NCBI RefSeq assembly: GCF_023923205.1
Contig: NZ_CP099490.1
Location: forward strand, 868,001 to 932,000
DNA: 64,000 nt
DNA from: Ornithinimicrobium cryptoxanthini
Lineage (GTDB): Bacteria; Actinomycetota; Actinomycetes; Actinomycetales; Dermatophilaceae
Direction of reading: 5' to 3'
The number at the start of each line of letters is the position of its first letter. The first letter of the stretch is position 1. The notes under the pieces were generated by a model, which was not told the DNA's origin, ran no database searches, and worked only from the letters and a program-made list of their open reading frames with translations. The translations under genes were made by a program, and so were the position numbers. Positions 40,530-49,351 of this stretch are shown in pieces.

Positions 40530-41846
40530 ATGTCGTTGGACTACCCGATCGCCTCGCGCACCCTGGACAACGGGCTGCGCGTGCTCGTCAGTCCCGACCA
40601 CACGGTGCCCACCGTCACGGTCAACATCTGGGTGGGCGTCGGCTCACGGCACGAGCGCCCGGGACGCACCGGGCTGGCCCACCTCTTCGAACATCTCATG
40701 TTCCAGGGGTCGGCCAACGTCGGTGAGGGGGAACACTTCTCGCTGCTGATGGAGCAGGGGGGCACTCTCAACGCCACCACCTGGTTCGACCGCACCAACT
40801 ACTTTGAGACCGTGCCCACCGGGGCGCTGGAGCTGGCCTTGTGGCTCGAGGCGGATCGGCAGGGGCGGCTGCTGGACGCGGTCACCCAGGCCAACCTGGA
40901 CAACCAGCGTGACGTGGTCATGGAGGAGAAGCGCCAGCGCTACGACAACCAGCCCTACGGCACCGCGATCGCCGACCTGGGCAGCCTTGTCTTCCCTGAG
41001 GGTCACCCCTATCACCACCCGACGATCGGGTCGATGCAGGACCTGGACGCGGCCACGCTCGCCGACGTGCACGCGTTCTACCAACGTCACTACACCCCCG
41101 GCAACACCGTGCTCACCCTCGTGGGAGACATCGGGGCGGAGGAGGGGCTCGACCTGGTCGAGCAACACCTGGGGCTCCTGTCGGCGCCCACGCCCCAGCC
41201 CCAGCGACCCGTGCCGCAGCTCGACCCGCTCGAGGACGCGCCACGTCTCTCGCGCGCCGAGGACGTGCCCAACGACCGGCTCTATCTCGGGTTCCGGCTG
41301 CCCGTCGCGCACACCCCGGAGCTGCTCGCCTGCGCCGTCGCCCTGGACGCGATCGGTGGCCTGGCCACCAGTCGGCTCTATCGCCGGCTGGTGCGCACCG
41401 AGGAGGTGGCCACCACCGTGTCGGGCGCCTCGCTCGGACTGATCGACGGCGCGTCGCTGGGCTTCCTCGGGATCGACATCGCCGACGGCGCGGACCACGT
41501 CGAGGTCGAGGAGATTGTCGGTGCAGAGCTCGAGCGGTTCGCCGCCGAGGGCCCCACCGTGGTCGAGCTGGAGTCCTCCCTCGCCGACACCGAGCGGTCC
41601 TGGTTGGAGGCGCTCGCCGGACACCAGGAGCGGGCCGACCTGATCAGCCACTACGCGCTGCTGCACGACGATCCGCAGCACATCAACACCTATCTCGACA
41701 ACGTCCGGGCGGTGACCGCCGAGCAGGTGCAGGAGGCCGCGGCAGCCTGGCTGGTGCCACGTGCCCGAGCGACCGTCGCGTTCACCATGGCCGCGGACCA
41801 GACCACGGACCAGACCACCGACCCGACCGAGGAGGGAGTGGCATGA
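40530..41846 (+). CDS. M16 family zinc metallopeptidase, catalytic subunit
   Basis: 438-aa insulinase/processing-peptidase-like protein. The inverted zinc motif HxxEH is intact in LAHLFEHLMF, with the distal Glu in DVVMEEKRQRYD about 75 residues on. It would be the active half of a clam-shell dimer with the next gene. The ATG at 40530 fits the TACAGT -10; a GTG at 40521 is an alternative. The C-terminus is Thr/Asp-rich (DQTTDQTTDPTEE). It overlaps the next gene by 4 nt (ATGA). Confidence 0.88.
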   Translation: MSLDYPIASRTLDNGLRVLVSPDHTVPTVTVNIWVGVGSRHERPGRTGLAHLFEHLMFQGSANVGEGEHFSLLMEQGGTLNATTWFDRTNYFETVPTGALELALWLEADRQGRLLDAVTQANLDNQRDVVMEEKRQRYDNQPYGTAIADLGSLVFPEGHPYHHPTIGSMQDLDAATLADVHAFYQRHYTPGNTVLTLVGDIGAEEGLDLVEQHLGLLSAPTPQPQRPVPQLDPLEDAPRLSRAEDVPNDRLYLGFRLPVAHTPELLACAVALDAIGGLATSRLYRRLVRTEEVATTVSGASLGLIDGASLGFLGIDIADGADHVEVEEIVGAELERFAAEGPTVVELESSLADTERSWLEALAGHQERADLISHYALLHDDPQHINTYLDNVRAVTAEQVQEAAAAWLVPRARATVAFTMAADQTTDQTTDPTEEGVA

Positions 41847-43255
41847 GGCAGGTTGCCGCAGGCCCGCGGCCCGAGGTCGCCGAACCCGCACCCTGGTCCT
41901 TCCCCGAACCCAGCCGCGCCACGTTGCCCAACGGCTTGCGGGTCCGGGCCTTCGACATGCCCGGGCAGCACGTCCTGAGCATCCAGCTCGGCATCCCCGC
42001 GCCACTGGCCGGCGAGCCGCGCGACCTTGAGGGTGTCGCCCTGATCATGGTCCGGTGTCTCGACCTGGGCACCCAGCGGCATACGGCCGACGAGATGGCC
42101 GAGCTGCTGGCCCGCAAGGGGATCGCGTTGCACAGCGCCATCGGCGAGCGCGGTGTGGTGGTGCAGGTAGACACGATCAGTCGCAACCTGCCAGCGGCCC
42201 TAGACCTGCTCGTGGAGTGCCTGACCGAGGCCACTTTCCCCGACGCAGAGGTGCGGCGCGAGGTCCGGCACCGGCTGGCCGACATCGGGCAGGACCGCGC
42301 CGACCCCGGCAGCCTCGCCTCGCTGCACTTCATCGAGACCTACTTCGACCAAGGCGACCGGGCGTCCCGACCCGCAGGAGGCAGCCGGGAGACCGTCTCG
42401 CGGATCTCCGCCCAAGACGTGCGCGACTACCACGCAAGGGTGATGCACCCCGACGGTGCGACCCTGGCGGTGGCCGGTGACCTGACCGGGATCCCGTGGG
42501 AGGAGCTGCTGGAGCGGGCCTTCCGGTCCTGGCCCAGCAACCCCGATCACCGGCCCGCGCCGGCCCCGCGCGGGCTCCGGGCGGCCCACGCGGGGCGCAT
42601 CGTGCTGGTGGACCGTCCTGGCGCGGTGCAGACCGAGCTCCAGGTGGGCGGGCCGGGTCCGGGCCGCTCCGACGAGCTGGGCTGGGGCCCCTACCAGGTG
42701 CTCTCCTTCGCCGTCGGCGGTGCGCCGCAGGCGCGCATCGACCGGGTGCTGCGTGAGGAGCGCGGCTACACCTATGGCATCCGGGCCGGGTTCCGCCCCC
42801 GCTCGCACGGCGGGTTGTTCACCGCCCTGGGATCGGTCCGCGGCGAGGTCACGGTGGAGGCCGTGGAGGCCCTGCTGCAGATCCTGGACCTGCAGGGCGA
42901 GGACCTCACCGACGCCGAGCTCAACCACGCTGCCGGCTATCAGGCCCGCACCGCACCCGGCCGCTTCGCGACCTGCGAGGCGGTAGCGGGCGAGGCGGTG
43001 TCGCTGGCGTTGGACGAGCTGGACGTCGACTTCGTGACGCGCACGGTCAACCAGGTCCGGACGCTGCAGCCGCAGGTGGCCCGAGAGGCGTGGGACCGGC
43101 ACCGCGGCGCACCGTGGACGGTGGTCCTGGTCGGTGACGCGCAGCACGCGGACGGGATCCGTGCCCTCGGCCGGGGTCAGGTCGACGTGGTGGCTCAGCC
43201 CCGGGAGCCGAGCGCCTCGCCGAGCCGGACGGACGACGCGGGCACGCTGGCATAG
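41843..43255 (+). CDS. M16 family peptidase-like protein, non-catalytic subunit
   Basis: 470-aa M16 homologue without the zinc motif: at the position of HxxEH the sequence reads LEGVALIMVRCLDLG. C-terminal half has the conserved REERGYTYGIRAGF segment used for substrate binding. Active/inactive pairs of this kind form heterodimers in bacterial and mitochondrial M16B peptidases, so a partner role is the simplest reading. Its last 61 nt overlap the 3' end of the convergent VanY-type gene. Confidence 0.87.
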   Translation: MRQVAAGPRPEVAEPAPWSFPEPSRATLPNGLRVRAFDMPGQHVLSIQLGIPAPLAGEPRDLEGVALIMVRCLDLGTQRHTADEMAELLARKGIALHSAIGERGVVVQVDTISRNLPAALDLLVECLTEATFPDAEVRREVRHRLADIGQDRADPGSLASLHFIETYFDQGDRASRPAGGSRETVSRISAQDVRDYHARVMHPDGATLAVAGDLTGIPWEELLERAFRSWPSNPDHRPAPAPRGLRAAHAGRIVLVDRPGAVQTELQVGGPGPGRSDELGWGPYQVLSFAVGGAPQARIDRVLREERGYTYGIRAGFRPRSHGGLFTALGSVRGEVTVEAVEALLQILDLQGEDLTDAELNHAAGYQARTAPGRFATCEAVAGEAVSLALDELDVDFVTRTVNQVRTLQPQVAREAWDRHRGAPWTVVLVGDAQHADGIRALGRGQVDVVAQPREPSASPSRTDDAGTLA

Positions 43256-43923
43256 TCCTGCAGCAGCGCGATCCCGCGAGCGTGCATGTCCGCGGCGACC
43301 TGCGGACCCACATAACGCAGGTGCCACGGTTCGTAGGCATAGCCCGTGGTGTCGCGTGCGCCCTCGGGGTAGGAGACCACGAAGCCGAACGCGTGCGCCT
43401 GACGGGCCACCCAGCGCCCCTCGTCCGTGTCTCCGAAGCACTGGTCGAGGTAGCACTCACCCGAGGTCGAGTCCACGTCGACCGCCAGCCCGGTCTGGTG
43501 CTCGCTGTGACCAGGGCGGGCGCTGGTGGCGTCGGCGGAGGCACGTCCGTTGTGGCGCAGCCACCAGCCGTAGGTGCCGGCCTGGGTGTCGTGCGAGCGA
43601 TAGCCGCTGATCACTCGCAGCCCCAGTCCCTCGTCCTCGGCAGCGGCAAACAGCAGCTCGAGCTGGTCGTGCACCTCGGCGCGCACCGCGAAGTCGGTGC
43701 CCGGCCAGGTCACGAGGTCGACCGGCTCGTAGTCGAGCGGACTGATGGCCTGCTCCTTGGTGATCACGGCGACCAGCCGTTGCGGCTCGGCCTGCTCGAG
43801 CGTGGTCGGCTCGTCGGGGCGTTCGAGGGTGGTCAACAGCGCGGGCTGCGGGGGAGCGGCCAGCGCGCCCGTGCCGCCGGCCAGGGTCAACAGGCAGGTG
43901 AGAGCGGCGACACGCATGAGCAC
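43195..43923 (-). CDS. D-alanyl-D-alanine carboxypeptidase, VanY/M15 type, secreted
   Basis: 242-aa peptidoglycan peptidase. The signal peptide (LMRVAALTCLLTLAGGTGALA) is followed by the M15 domain with ISGYRSHDTQ, zinc ligands in ARPGHSEHQTGLAVDVD (His and Asp) and EPWHLRYVG (His). The GTG at 43923 is chosen because CATAAT lies 6 nt upstream, fitting a leaderless transcript; the ATG at 43917 is an alternative. The end overlaps the convergent M16 gene by 61 nt. Confidence 0.85.
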   Translation of the reverse strand: MLMRVAALTCLLTLAGGTGALAAPPQPALLTTLERPDEPTTLEQAEPQRLVAVITKEQAISPLDYEPVDLVTWPGTDFAVRAEVHDQLELLFAAAEDEGLGLRVISGYRSHDTQAGTYGWWLRHNGRASADATSARPGHSEHQTGLAVDVDSTSGECYLDQCFGDTDEGRWVARQAHAFGFVVSYPEGARDTTGYAYEPWHLRYVGPQVAADMHARGIALLQDYASVPASSVRLGEALGSRG

Positions 43924-43929
43924 CGTCCC

Positions 43930-43935
43930 ATTATG
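43930..43935 (-). promoter_or_regulatory. -10 element CATAAT (leaderless VanY-type gene)
   Basis: On the minus strand CATAAT-GGGACG-GTG: 6 nt between -10 and the start codon. Confidence 0.55.
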
Positions 43936-43948
43936 CCAGGTCAGCAGG

Positions 43949-44767
43949 TCAGGCACCGTGGCCGTCGTCGTCCGGTCCGACCAGTCCGTCGTTGAGGAGC
44001 GACAGTATGCCGTCGTGCAGCTGACCGTTGGAGCTCACCGCGCTGCTGCCGAAGGGGCCGTCCGTGCCATCCAGGTCGGACAGCCGTCCGCCGGCCTCGG
44101 TGAGGATCGGGGCGAGGGCAGCCATGTCGTGCACGGCGAGGGCGGGCTCGATGCCGATGTCCACCGCACCCTCGGCCACCAGGACGTGGCTCCAGAAGTC
44201 GCCGTAGGCCCGCGTGCGCCAGCACCGTCCGGCCAGACGGAGGAAGCCCTCGCGGCGCGGATGGTCGGACCAGGAGTTGAGGTCGGCGTAGGACAGTGAC
44301 GAGTGTTCGATCCGGGAGGTGTCCGAGACCGAGATCCGCGTCGCGCGCGACAGTGACCGGCCAGTCCAGGAGCCTGATCCTGTGGCGGCCCACCAGCGGC
44401 GGTTCAAAGCCGGCGCTGCGACCAGGCCCACCACGGGCACGTCATCGACGACCAGGCCGATCAGCGTGGCCCAGACGGGCACGCCGCGCACGTAGTTGAC
44501 GGTCCCGTCGATCGGGTCCAGGATCCAGCGGCGGTTGCCGTGTCCTGTCGTGGGGAGCTCCTCACCCTGGACCACATCACGGGGGCGGGTCCGGCCGAGC
44601 TGGTGGCGCAGCAGCTCCTCGGTGTGCGTGTCGGCGCGGCTGACCAGGGTGCCGTCCTCCTTGAACTGCACGTCCAGGTCCTGAGCGCGGAAGGAGTCCA
44701 GCGTGAACCGCTCGACCGAGTCAGCCAGGACGTGGGCGAGGCGCAGATCATCGTCGAAGGAGGCCAT
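43949..44767 (-). CDS. hisN: Histidinol-phosphatase (inositol monophosphatase family)
   Basis: 272-aa Mg2+-dependent phosphatase of the IMPase fold; actinobacterial members often act as histidinol-phosphatase. Metal ligands in the GEE motif (VVQGEELP), WILDPIDGTVNY (about 85-96) and the C-terminal VHDMAALAPILTEAGG, where the usual W-D is H-D. Family-level function is firm, substrate choice is inferred. TAGCGT lies 7 nt before the ATG on the minus strand. It follows rsgA by 24 nt. Confidence 0.85.
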   Translation of the reverse strand: MASFDDDLRLAHVLADSVERFTLDSFRAQDLDVQFKEDGTLVSRADTHTEELLRHQLGRTRPRDVVQGEELPTTGHGNRRWILDPIDGTVNYVRGVPVWATLIGLVVDDVPVVGLVAAPALNRRWWAATGSGSWTGRSLSRATRISVSDTSRIEHSSLSYADLNSWSDHPRREGFLRLAGRCWRTRAYGDFWSHVLVAEGAVDIGIEPALAVHDMAALAPILTEAGGRLSDLDGTDGPFGSSAVSSNGQLHDGILSLLNDGLVGPDDDGHGA

Positions 44768-44774
44768 CAGGGCC

Positions 44775-44780
44775 ACGCTA
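44775..44780 (-). promoter_or_regulatory. -10 element TAGCGT (leaderless hisN)
   Basis: TAGCGT, 7 nt, ATG on the minus strand. It lies between rsgA and hisN. Confidence 0.5.
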
Positions 44781-44791
44781 GCCCGTGGAGG

Positions 44792-45820
44792 CTAGGAAAT
44801 GCCCCCGCCGTCCGCCGACTCACCGGTGCGACTGCGCAGCAGGCGCCGCAGGGACTCGAGCCGAGCAGCGCCGAAGGCCCCGGCGCGGCCGGAGGCCACC
44901 CAGGCGTCGAGGGCGCACCCGGGCTCGTCGTGGCTGCACCCGCGGGGGCACTGCTCGGCCCCCTCGGCCAGGTCGGGGAAGTGCTCGATGAAGGAGCCGG
45001 GGTCGACGTGCCCGAGACCGAACGAGCGCACGCCGGGAGTGTCGACGACCCAGCCGCCACCGGGCAGTTCGAGGGCCACCGCGCTGCTGGACGTGTGGCG
45101 CCCCCGCCCGGTCACGTCGTTGACGACTCCGGTCGTGCGCAGCGCATCGGGGACCAGTGCGTTGACCAACGTGGACTTGCCGACACCTGAGTGTCCGACC
45201 AGGACGCTGATCCGGTCACGAAGATGCTCCCGCACCGTGTCGACGCCCATCCCGTGGCCGCCGGACGGGTCGAGCGAGGTCACAACATAGGGCACGTTGA
45301 GGGGCCGGTAGATCTCCAGCAGCTCGTCGGGGCTGGCCAGGTCAGACTTGGTCAGCACAAGGAGCGGGTCCAACCCGGCGTCGTAGGCAGCGACCAGGCA
45401 CCGGTCGATCATCCGTGGGCGGGGCTCCGGGTCGGCCAGGGCGGTGACCAGCACCATCTGGTCGGCGTTGGCCACGATCACCCGCTCGACCCGGTCCGAG
45501 TCGTCGGCCGACCGGCGCAGCACCGAGCTGCGCGGGAGCACCCGGACGATGCGCGCCAACGCGTCGGGCCCTCCGCTGATGTCGCCGACCAGGCCGACGT
45601 GGTCACCCACCACGATGCTCTTGCGCCCCAGCTCTCGGGCACGCATCGCGGTCACCGGGCGACCATCCAGACGCGTGGTGTAGCGGCCGCGGTCCACCGC
45701 CGTGACCAGCGCCTCCTGCGCGTCCTTGTGGGCCGGGCGCTCCTTGGTGCGCGGACGGCTGCCCCGTCGTGAGGGCCGCACGCGCACGGCCGACTCGTCG
45801 AGGTGGTCGTAGCCGCTCAC
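44792..45820 (-). CDS. rsgA: Ribosome small-subunit-dependent GTPase A
   Basis: 342-aa circularly permuted GTPase that assists late maturation of the 30S subunit. An OB domain (about 50-120) is followed by G4 LTKSD, G1 GHSGVGKST, and G3 DTPGV in the permuted order, then the C-terminal zinc domain CPRGCSHDEPGC. The GTG at 45820 overlaps the aroA stop by 4 nt (GTGA). aroA-rsgA adjacency is also seen in M. tuberculosis (Rv3227-Rv3228). Confidence 0.93.
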   Translation of the reverse strand: MSGYDHLDESAVRVRPSRRGSRPRTKERPAHKDAQEALVTAVDRGRYTTRLDGRPVTAMRARELGRKSIVVGDHVGLVGDISGGPDALARIVRVLPRSSVLRRSADDSDRVERVIVANADQMVLVTALADPEPRPRMIDRCLVAAYDAGLDPLLVLTKSDLASPDELLEIYRPLNVPYVVTSLDPSGGHGMGVDTVREHLRDRISVLVGHSGVGKSTLVNALVPDALRTTGVVNDVTGRGRHTSSSAVALELPGGGWVVDTPGVRSFGLGHVDPGSFIEHFPDLAEGAEQCPRGCSHDEPGCALDAWVASGRAGAFGAARLESLRRLLRSRTGESADGGGIS

Positions 45821-47229
45821 CGGAGGGCATCCCCCGCGGGGGCCGTCGCGCCGGCGCCCAGGACCAGGGAGGTCCACACCCGCTCAAAGGACGGGAAGGT
45901 CTTGGCGACCGTCCCTGCTCCCAGCACCTCGGTGCCCGGGACAGCGAGGGCCAGGACGGCAGCGGCCATCACCATCCGGTGGTCCTCGTAGGTCTGCAGC
46001 TGCGCCGGAAAGAGGCGGGTCGGCGAGATGTCGAGGCCGTCCTCGGTCTGGGTGACGTCCCCGCCGAGCCGGCACAGCTCCGACTCCAGGGCCGCCAGCC
46101 GGTCGGTCTCGTGACCCCGCAGGTGGGCGATCCCGGACAGCCGGGACGGGGTGGCTGCGAGGGCCGCGAGGGCCGCGACCACGGGGGTCAGCTCCCCGAC
46201 GTCGTGCAGGTCGAGGTCGGCGCCGCGCAGCTGCCCGGGGGGTGGACCGGTGACGGTCAGGACGGCGGTCTTCGTCGTCTCGGACCCGGGGGACCCGTTG
46301 TGGGTTCCGGTGCCGCCGTGGCCCCGGCCGGTCGCCCCGTCGTTGGGACCGGTGTTCAAGACCGGCGGCGCCAGCTCGACCTGGGCGCCCATGGTGCTCA
46401 GGATCTCGCGCATCCGGTCACCGGCCTGGGTGGTCGAGGTGGGCCAGCCGCCGATCGTGACCGTGCCCCCCGTCGCGGCGGCTGCGGCCAGGAACGGCGC
46501 GGCCGAGGACAGGTCGGGCTCGACCGTGACCTCGCGCCCGGAGACGAGGCCGGGGGACACGTGCCACACCCCGCGGGACGGCGTGTCCACCTGCACGCCC
46601 GCCCCGCGCAGCGTCTGCACGGTCATCTCGATGTGGGGGAGGCTGGGCAGCCGCTCGCCCGTGTGCCTCAGCGTCAGCCCCTGCTCGAAGCGTGGAGCAG
46701 CCAGCAGCAGGGCGCTGACGAACTGCGAGCTGGCTGAGGCGTCCACCCCGACCTCGCCACCGCGCACGCTGCCGGTCCCTAGGACCGTGAACGGCAGCGT
46801 GTGCCGGCCGCCGTGGTCCACCTCGACGCCGAGCTCAGCCAGGGCGGTCAGCAGTGGGGCGATCGGTCGGGTGCGCGCAGCTGCGTCGCCGTCGAACTCG
46901 ACCGGGCCCCCTGCCAGTGCCGCCACCGGCGGGACGAAGCGCAGGACCGTGCCAGCGAGCCCGCAGTCGATGCGGCCACCGGCGCGCAGTGCCGTCGGCG
47001 GCGTCAGCACCCACGTGGCGTCGTCGGGGGTGCGCTCCACCGCGACTCCCAGCGCCTGGATCGCACCCAGCATCAGGTCTGCGTCACGGGAGACGAGCGC
47101 CCCGTGCAGCGTGGTGGGGCCATCTGCCAGGGAGGCCAGCAGCAGATGCCGGTTGGTCAGCGACTTGCTGCCGGGCACCACGACCGTTCCCGTGACGGGA
47201 CCCCGCGCAGCGGGTGCAGACCAGACCAC
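45817..47229 (-). CDS. aroA: 3-phosphoshikimate 1-carboxyvinyltransferase (EPSP synthase)
   Basis: 470-aa shikimate-pathway enzyme. Motifs: VPGSKSLTNR (substrate binding, about 18-27), GLAGTVLRF, RGHETDRLAAL and EDHRMVMAAA. A GTG at 47229 is preferred because it lies 5 nt after the stop of the DoxX gene and gives the expected N-terminus; no clear Shine-Dalgarno is present, so translation may be coupled to that gene. A Gly/Thr/Asn-rich insertion (NTGPNDGATGRGHGGTGTHN, about 325-345) makes it slightly longer than usual. Confidence 0.92.
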   Translation of the reverse strand: MVWSAPAARGPVTGTVVVPGSKSLTNRHLLLASLADGPTTLHGALVSRDADLMLGAIQALGVAVERTPDDATWVLTPPTALRAGGRIDCGLAGTVLRFVPPVAALAGGPVEFDGDAAARTRPIAPLLTALAELGVEVDHGGRHTLPFTVLGTGSVRGGEVGVDASASSQFVSALLLAAPRFEQGLTLRHTGERLPSLPHIEMTVQTLRGAGVQVDTPSRGVWHVSPGLVSGREVTVEPDLSSAAPFLAAAAATGGTVTIGGWPTSTTQAGDRMREILSTMGAQVELAPPVLNTGPNDGATGRGHGGTGTHNGSPGSETTKTAVLTVTGPPPGQLRGADLDLHDVGELTPVVAALAALAATPSRLSGIAHLRGHETDRLAALESELCRLGGDVTQTEDGLDISPTRLFPAQLQTYEDHRMVMAAAVLALAVPGTEVLGAGTVAKTFPSFERVWTSLVLGAGATAPAGDALR

Positions 47230-47234
47230 CGGGA

Positions 47235-47735
47235 TCAGAAGGGCAGCTTGTCGGACAGGGCTGAGGCGGCGTTCTTGGCCGCGAGCTGGGACTCCAGGCT
47301 GGCCACGTGCGCGGCGTTCTTGGTGCGCCACGCCAGACCGGGGGCGCCGGCCGTGTCGAGCGAGGCGAGCAGGACTCCACCGAGCAGACCGAGGTTGCCG
47401 AAGAACTGCTTCTTCTCCGCCGCCTTGACCTCGGCGTCGGACTCCTCCCAGAAACGGTGCTCGAACAGCGTGGCCGGCACCAGGCTGAGCGTGAGCGCCA
47501 CGCCCGCCAGTCGGGGCATCTTGCCCAGGGCCAGCAGCGCACCGGCGCCGGCCATCACGGCGCCGTTGACGCGCACCAGCAGCTCGGGGTCCTGGGGCAG
47601 GCCGAGGGGCTCAGCGACGCTCTCCGAGAACTTCTGGGCGGCCGGGATCCGGGTGCCGGGGTGCTGCAGCGCGTCGACGCCACGGGTGATGAAGGCGCTC
47701 GCGAGCAGGGGGCGGGCGAGCTTGCGGAAGACCAT
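47235..47735 (-). CDS. DoxX family membrane protein
   Basis: 166-aa protein with three to four hydrophobic helices and the DoxX N-terminus RKLARPLLASAFITRGVDAL. DoxX proteins are linked with membrane redox homeostasis in mycobacteria, where DoxX works with SodA and a thiol oxidoreductase; that role is inferred only by family. ATG at 47735 has TGAGGAG about 5 nt upstream. It is followed 5 nt later by aroA. Confidence 0.85.
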   Translation of the reverse strand: MVFRKLARPLLASAFITRGVDALQHPGTRIPAAQKFSESVAEPLGLPQDPELLVRVNGAVMAGAGALLALGKMPRLAGVALTLSLVPATLFEHRFWEESDAEVKAAEKKQFFGNLGLLGGVLLASLDTAGAPGLAWRTKNAAHVASLESQLAAKNAASALSDKLPF

Positions 47736-47787
47736 GATGCTCCTCAGTATCGGCCGGTCCAGGTGGCGGTTGGCCACCCTCTGCGTC

Positions 47788-48474
47788 CTAACCTAACCGG
47801 TCGAGCCAGGCCAGGGCAGCGCTGGTGACCAGGGGCTGGTCGCGCGAGGGTGAGTGGTTGCCGGGCACCTCGACCACCTGGAGGTGTGTGGCGGCGCCCG
47901 GCTCCGACGCGACCGCCTCCATCACCTCTGCCGGTGAGCCGAACGGGTCAGCGCTGCCCTGCACGACCAGCGTCGGGATGTGCTCACCCAGCGGCAGCGC
48001 CAGCTCTGAGGCGCGTGACTTGTCTGGCTTGCCGGGCGGGTGCAGGGGGAAGGCGAGGCAGAGGACACCGTCCGCGCGTGCCAACCCGGCCTCAGGGTCA
48101 CCTGCGCTCGTGCGGCATGCGACGCGGGCCCCTGCGCTGCGTCCACCCACCACCAGCGGCAGTCCTGCCGCGGCGGGGAGGGGGCCGTCGTCGGCCAGCA
48201 GGGCGGCAAGGACGTCGCGCCACGCGGCGTCGAGGGTCGGCGGTCGGGTGGCGATCTTGCGGCCGGCCACCCGCCAGGGTTGCTCGACCAGGCCGACGTG
48301 CCAGCCGTGGGCGGTGGCGGTGAGCAGGCTCTGCAGGTCCTTGGCGTCCGTGCCCCCACCGGCCCCGTGGCCCAGCACGAGGGTGCCACGCGCCGCCCCC
48401 GCGACCGGGTGCACCTGCACCCGGGCGGGGCCCTGCCCGGTCCGGAGGGTGACCCACTCGCCGTTGGCGCTCAC
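47788..48474 (-). CDS. Alpha/beta hydrolase (TEX30/KANL3-like)
   Basis: 228-aa small hydrolase. LGHGAGGGTDAKDL (oxyanion region), nucleophile Ser in GGRSAGARVA, acid in QGSADPFG and His in PGNHSPSRD make a full triad. The substrate is unknown; this compact family is commonly annotated as dienelactone-hydrolase-like. Its GTG overlaps the stop of the SRAP gene (GTGA), a coupling seen often enough to suggest a shared transcript. Confidence 0.85.
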   Translation of the reverse strand: MSANGEWVTLRTGQGPARVQVHPVAGAARGTLVLGHGAGGGTDAKDLQSLLTATAHGWHVGLVEQPWRVAGRKIATRPPTLDAAWRDVLAALLADDGPLPAAAGLPLVVGGRSAGARVACRTSAGDPEAGLARADGVLCLAFPLHPPGKPDKSRASELALPLGEHIPTLVVQGSADPFGSPAEVMEAVASEPGAATHLQVVEVPGNHSPSRDQPLVTSAALAWLDRLG

Positions 48475-49316
48475 CCAAGCACCTCACCGGTCGCCGGGTT
48501 GACCACGCCCTCGAGGAGGTCGTCGGGCAGTCGCTCCAGCAGGTGCGGACCGTTGTTGCGCGTGGCGTTGACCGCGGTGCTCACCGGATAGGCCTCGAAC
48601 CGCCCCGGTCCGGGCGAGTCCAGCATGGCCCGCACCTCGTCGGGATCGGTCAGGGTCGGGTCGAGCCAGTCCTGCCACAGGGACCGCTCGAGGACGAGCG
48701 GCTGCCGGTCGTGGACGCGGTCGAGCCCCTCCTCAGCAGCTGTCGTGATGATCGTGAAGCTGACCACCCAGGCCGCCGGGTCGTCGTCGGCGGCGCTCTT
48801 GTCACGCCAGAACTCATAAAGACCCGCCAGGCCCAGCTGGTCGCCGTCGCCCCGGTGCATGAAGAACGGTTGCTTGCGCGGCTTGCCCTTGGCGTCCCGT
48901 GCCACGGGGGAGGCCTGCCACTCGAACCACCCCTCCGCGGGCACCAGGCAGCGGCGAGCCGCGGCCGCTTTGGCGAAGGCGGGCTTCTCCAGCAGGGACT
49001 CGGCCCGGGCATTGATCATGCGCAGACCCACCTTGGGGTCCTTGGCCCATGCCGGCACCAGCCCCCACGTCAGCAACCGCAGCTGCCGGACCGGGTCGGT
49101 CTCGGCCGTCTGCTCACCCGCCGCTGCGCGCGGCACTCGCGTGAGCGCGACCGGCGCCATCTTGGACGGCGCCATGTTGTAGTCCGGCGTCCCGGCCGGC
49201 GGGCTCTGCGGGTTGACCAGGACGCTGCGCGAGGTCTCGGCCGTGGCATCGACCTCGACCTCGAACGCCTCGATCAGCTCATCAGGGTCGGCTGTGGCTG
49301 CGTACCTTCCGCACAT
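48471..49316 (-). CDS. SRAP/HMCES-YedK family abasic-site DNA-protein crosslinker
   Basis: 281-aa member of the SOS-response-associated peptidase family. Cys2 in MCGRYA becomes the catalytic N-terminal Cys after Met removal and forms a thiazolidine link to abasic sites in single-stranded DNA. Other active-site residues are seen in DYNMAPS (Asn), EGWFEWQ (Glu) and VHDRQPLV (His). TAGGTT sits 6 nt before the ATG on the minus strand. Similar to Rv3226c, also close to aroA in M. tuberculosis. Confidence 0.92.
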   Translation of the reverse strand: MCGRYAATADPDELIEAFEVEVDATAETSRSVLVNPQSPPAGTPDYNMAPSKMAPVALTRVPRAAAGEQTAETDPVRQLRLLTWGLVPAWAKDPKVGLRMINARAESLLEKPAFAKAAAARRCLVPAEGWFEWQASPVARDAKGKPRKQPFFMHRGDGDQLGLAGLYEFWRDKSAADDDPAAWVVSFTIITTAAEEGLDRVHDRQPLVLERSLWQDWLDPTLTDPDEVRAMLDSPGPGRFEAYPVSTAVNATRNNGPHLLERLPDDLLEGVVNPATGEVLG

Positions 49317-49322
49317 AGACCC

Positions 49323-49328
49323 AACCTA
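49323..49328 (-). promoter_or_regulatory. -10 element TAGGTT (leaderless SRAP gene)
   Basis: On the minus strand TAGGTT-GGGTCT-ATG: spacing 6 nt. The SRAP start must be exact because Cys2 has to become N-terminal. Confidence 0.6.
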
Positions 49329-49351
49329 TGGCCCGGTCCTGACAGTGCGCT

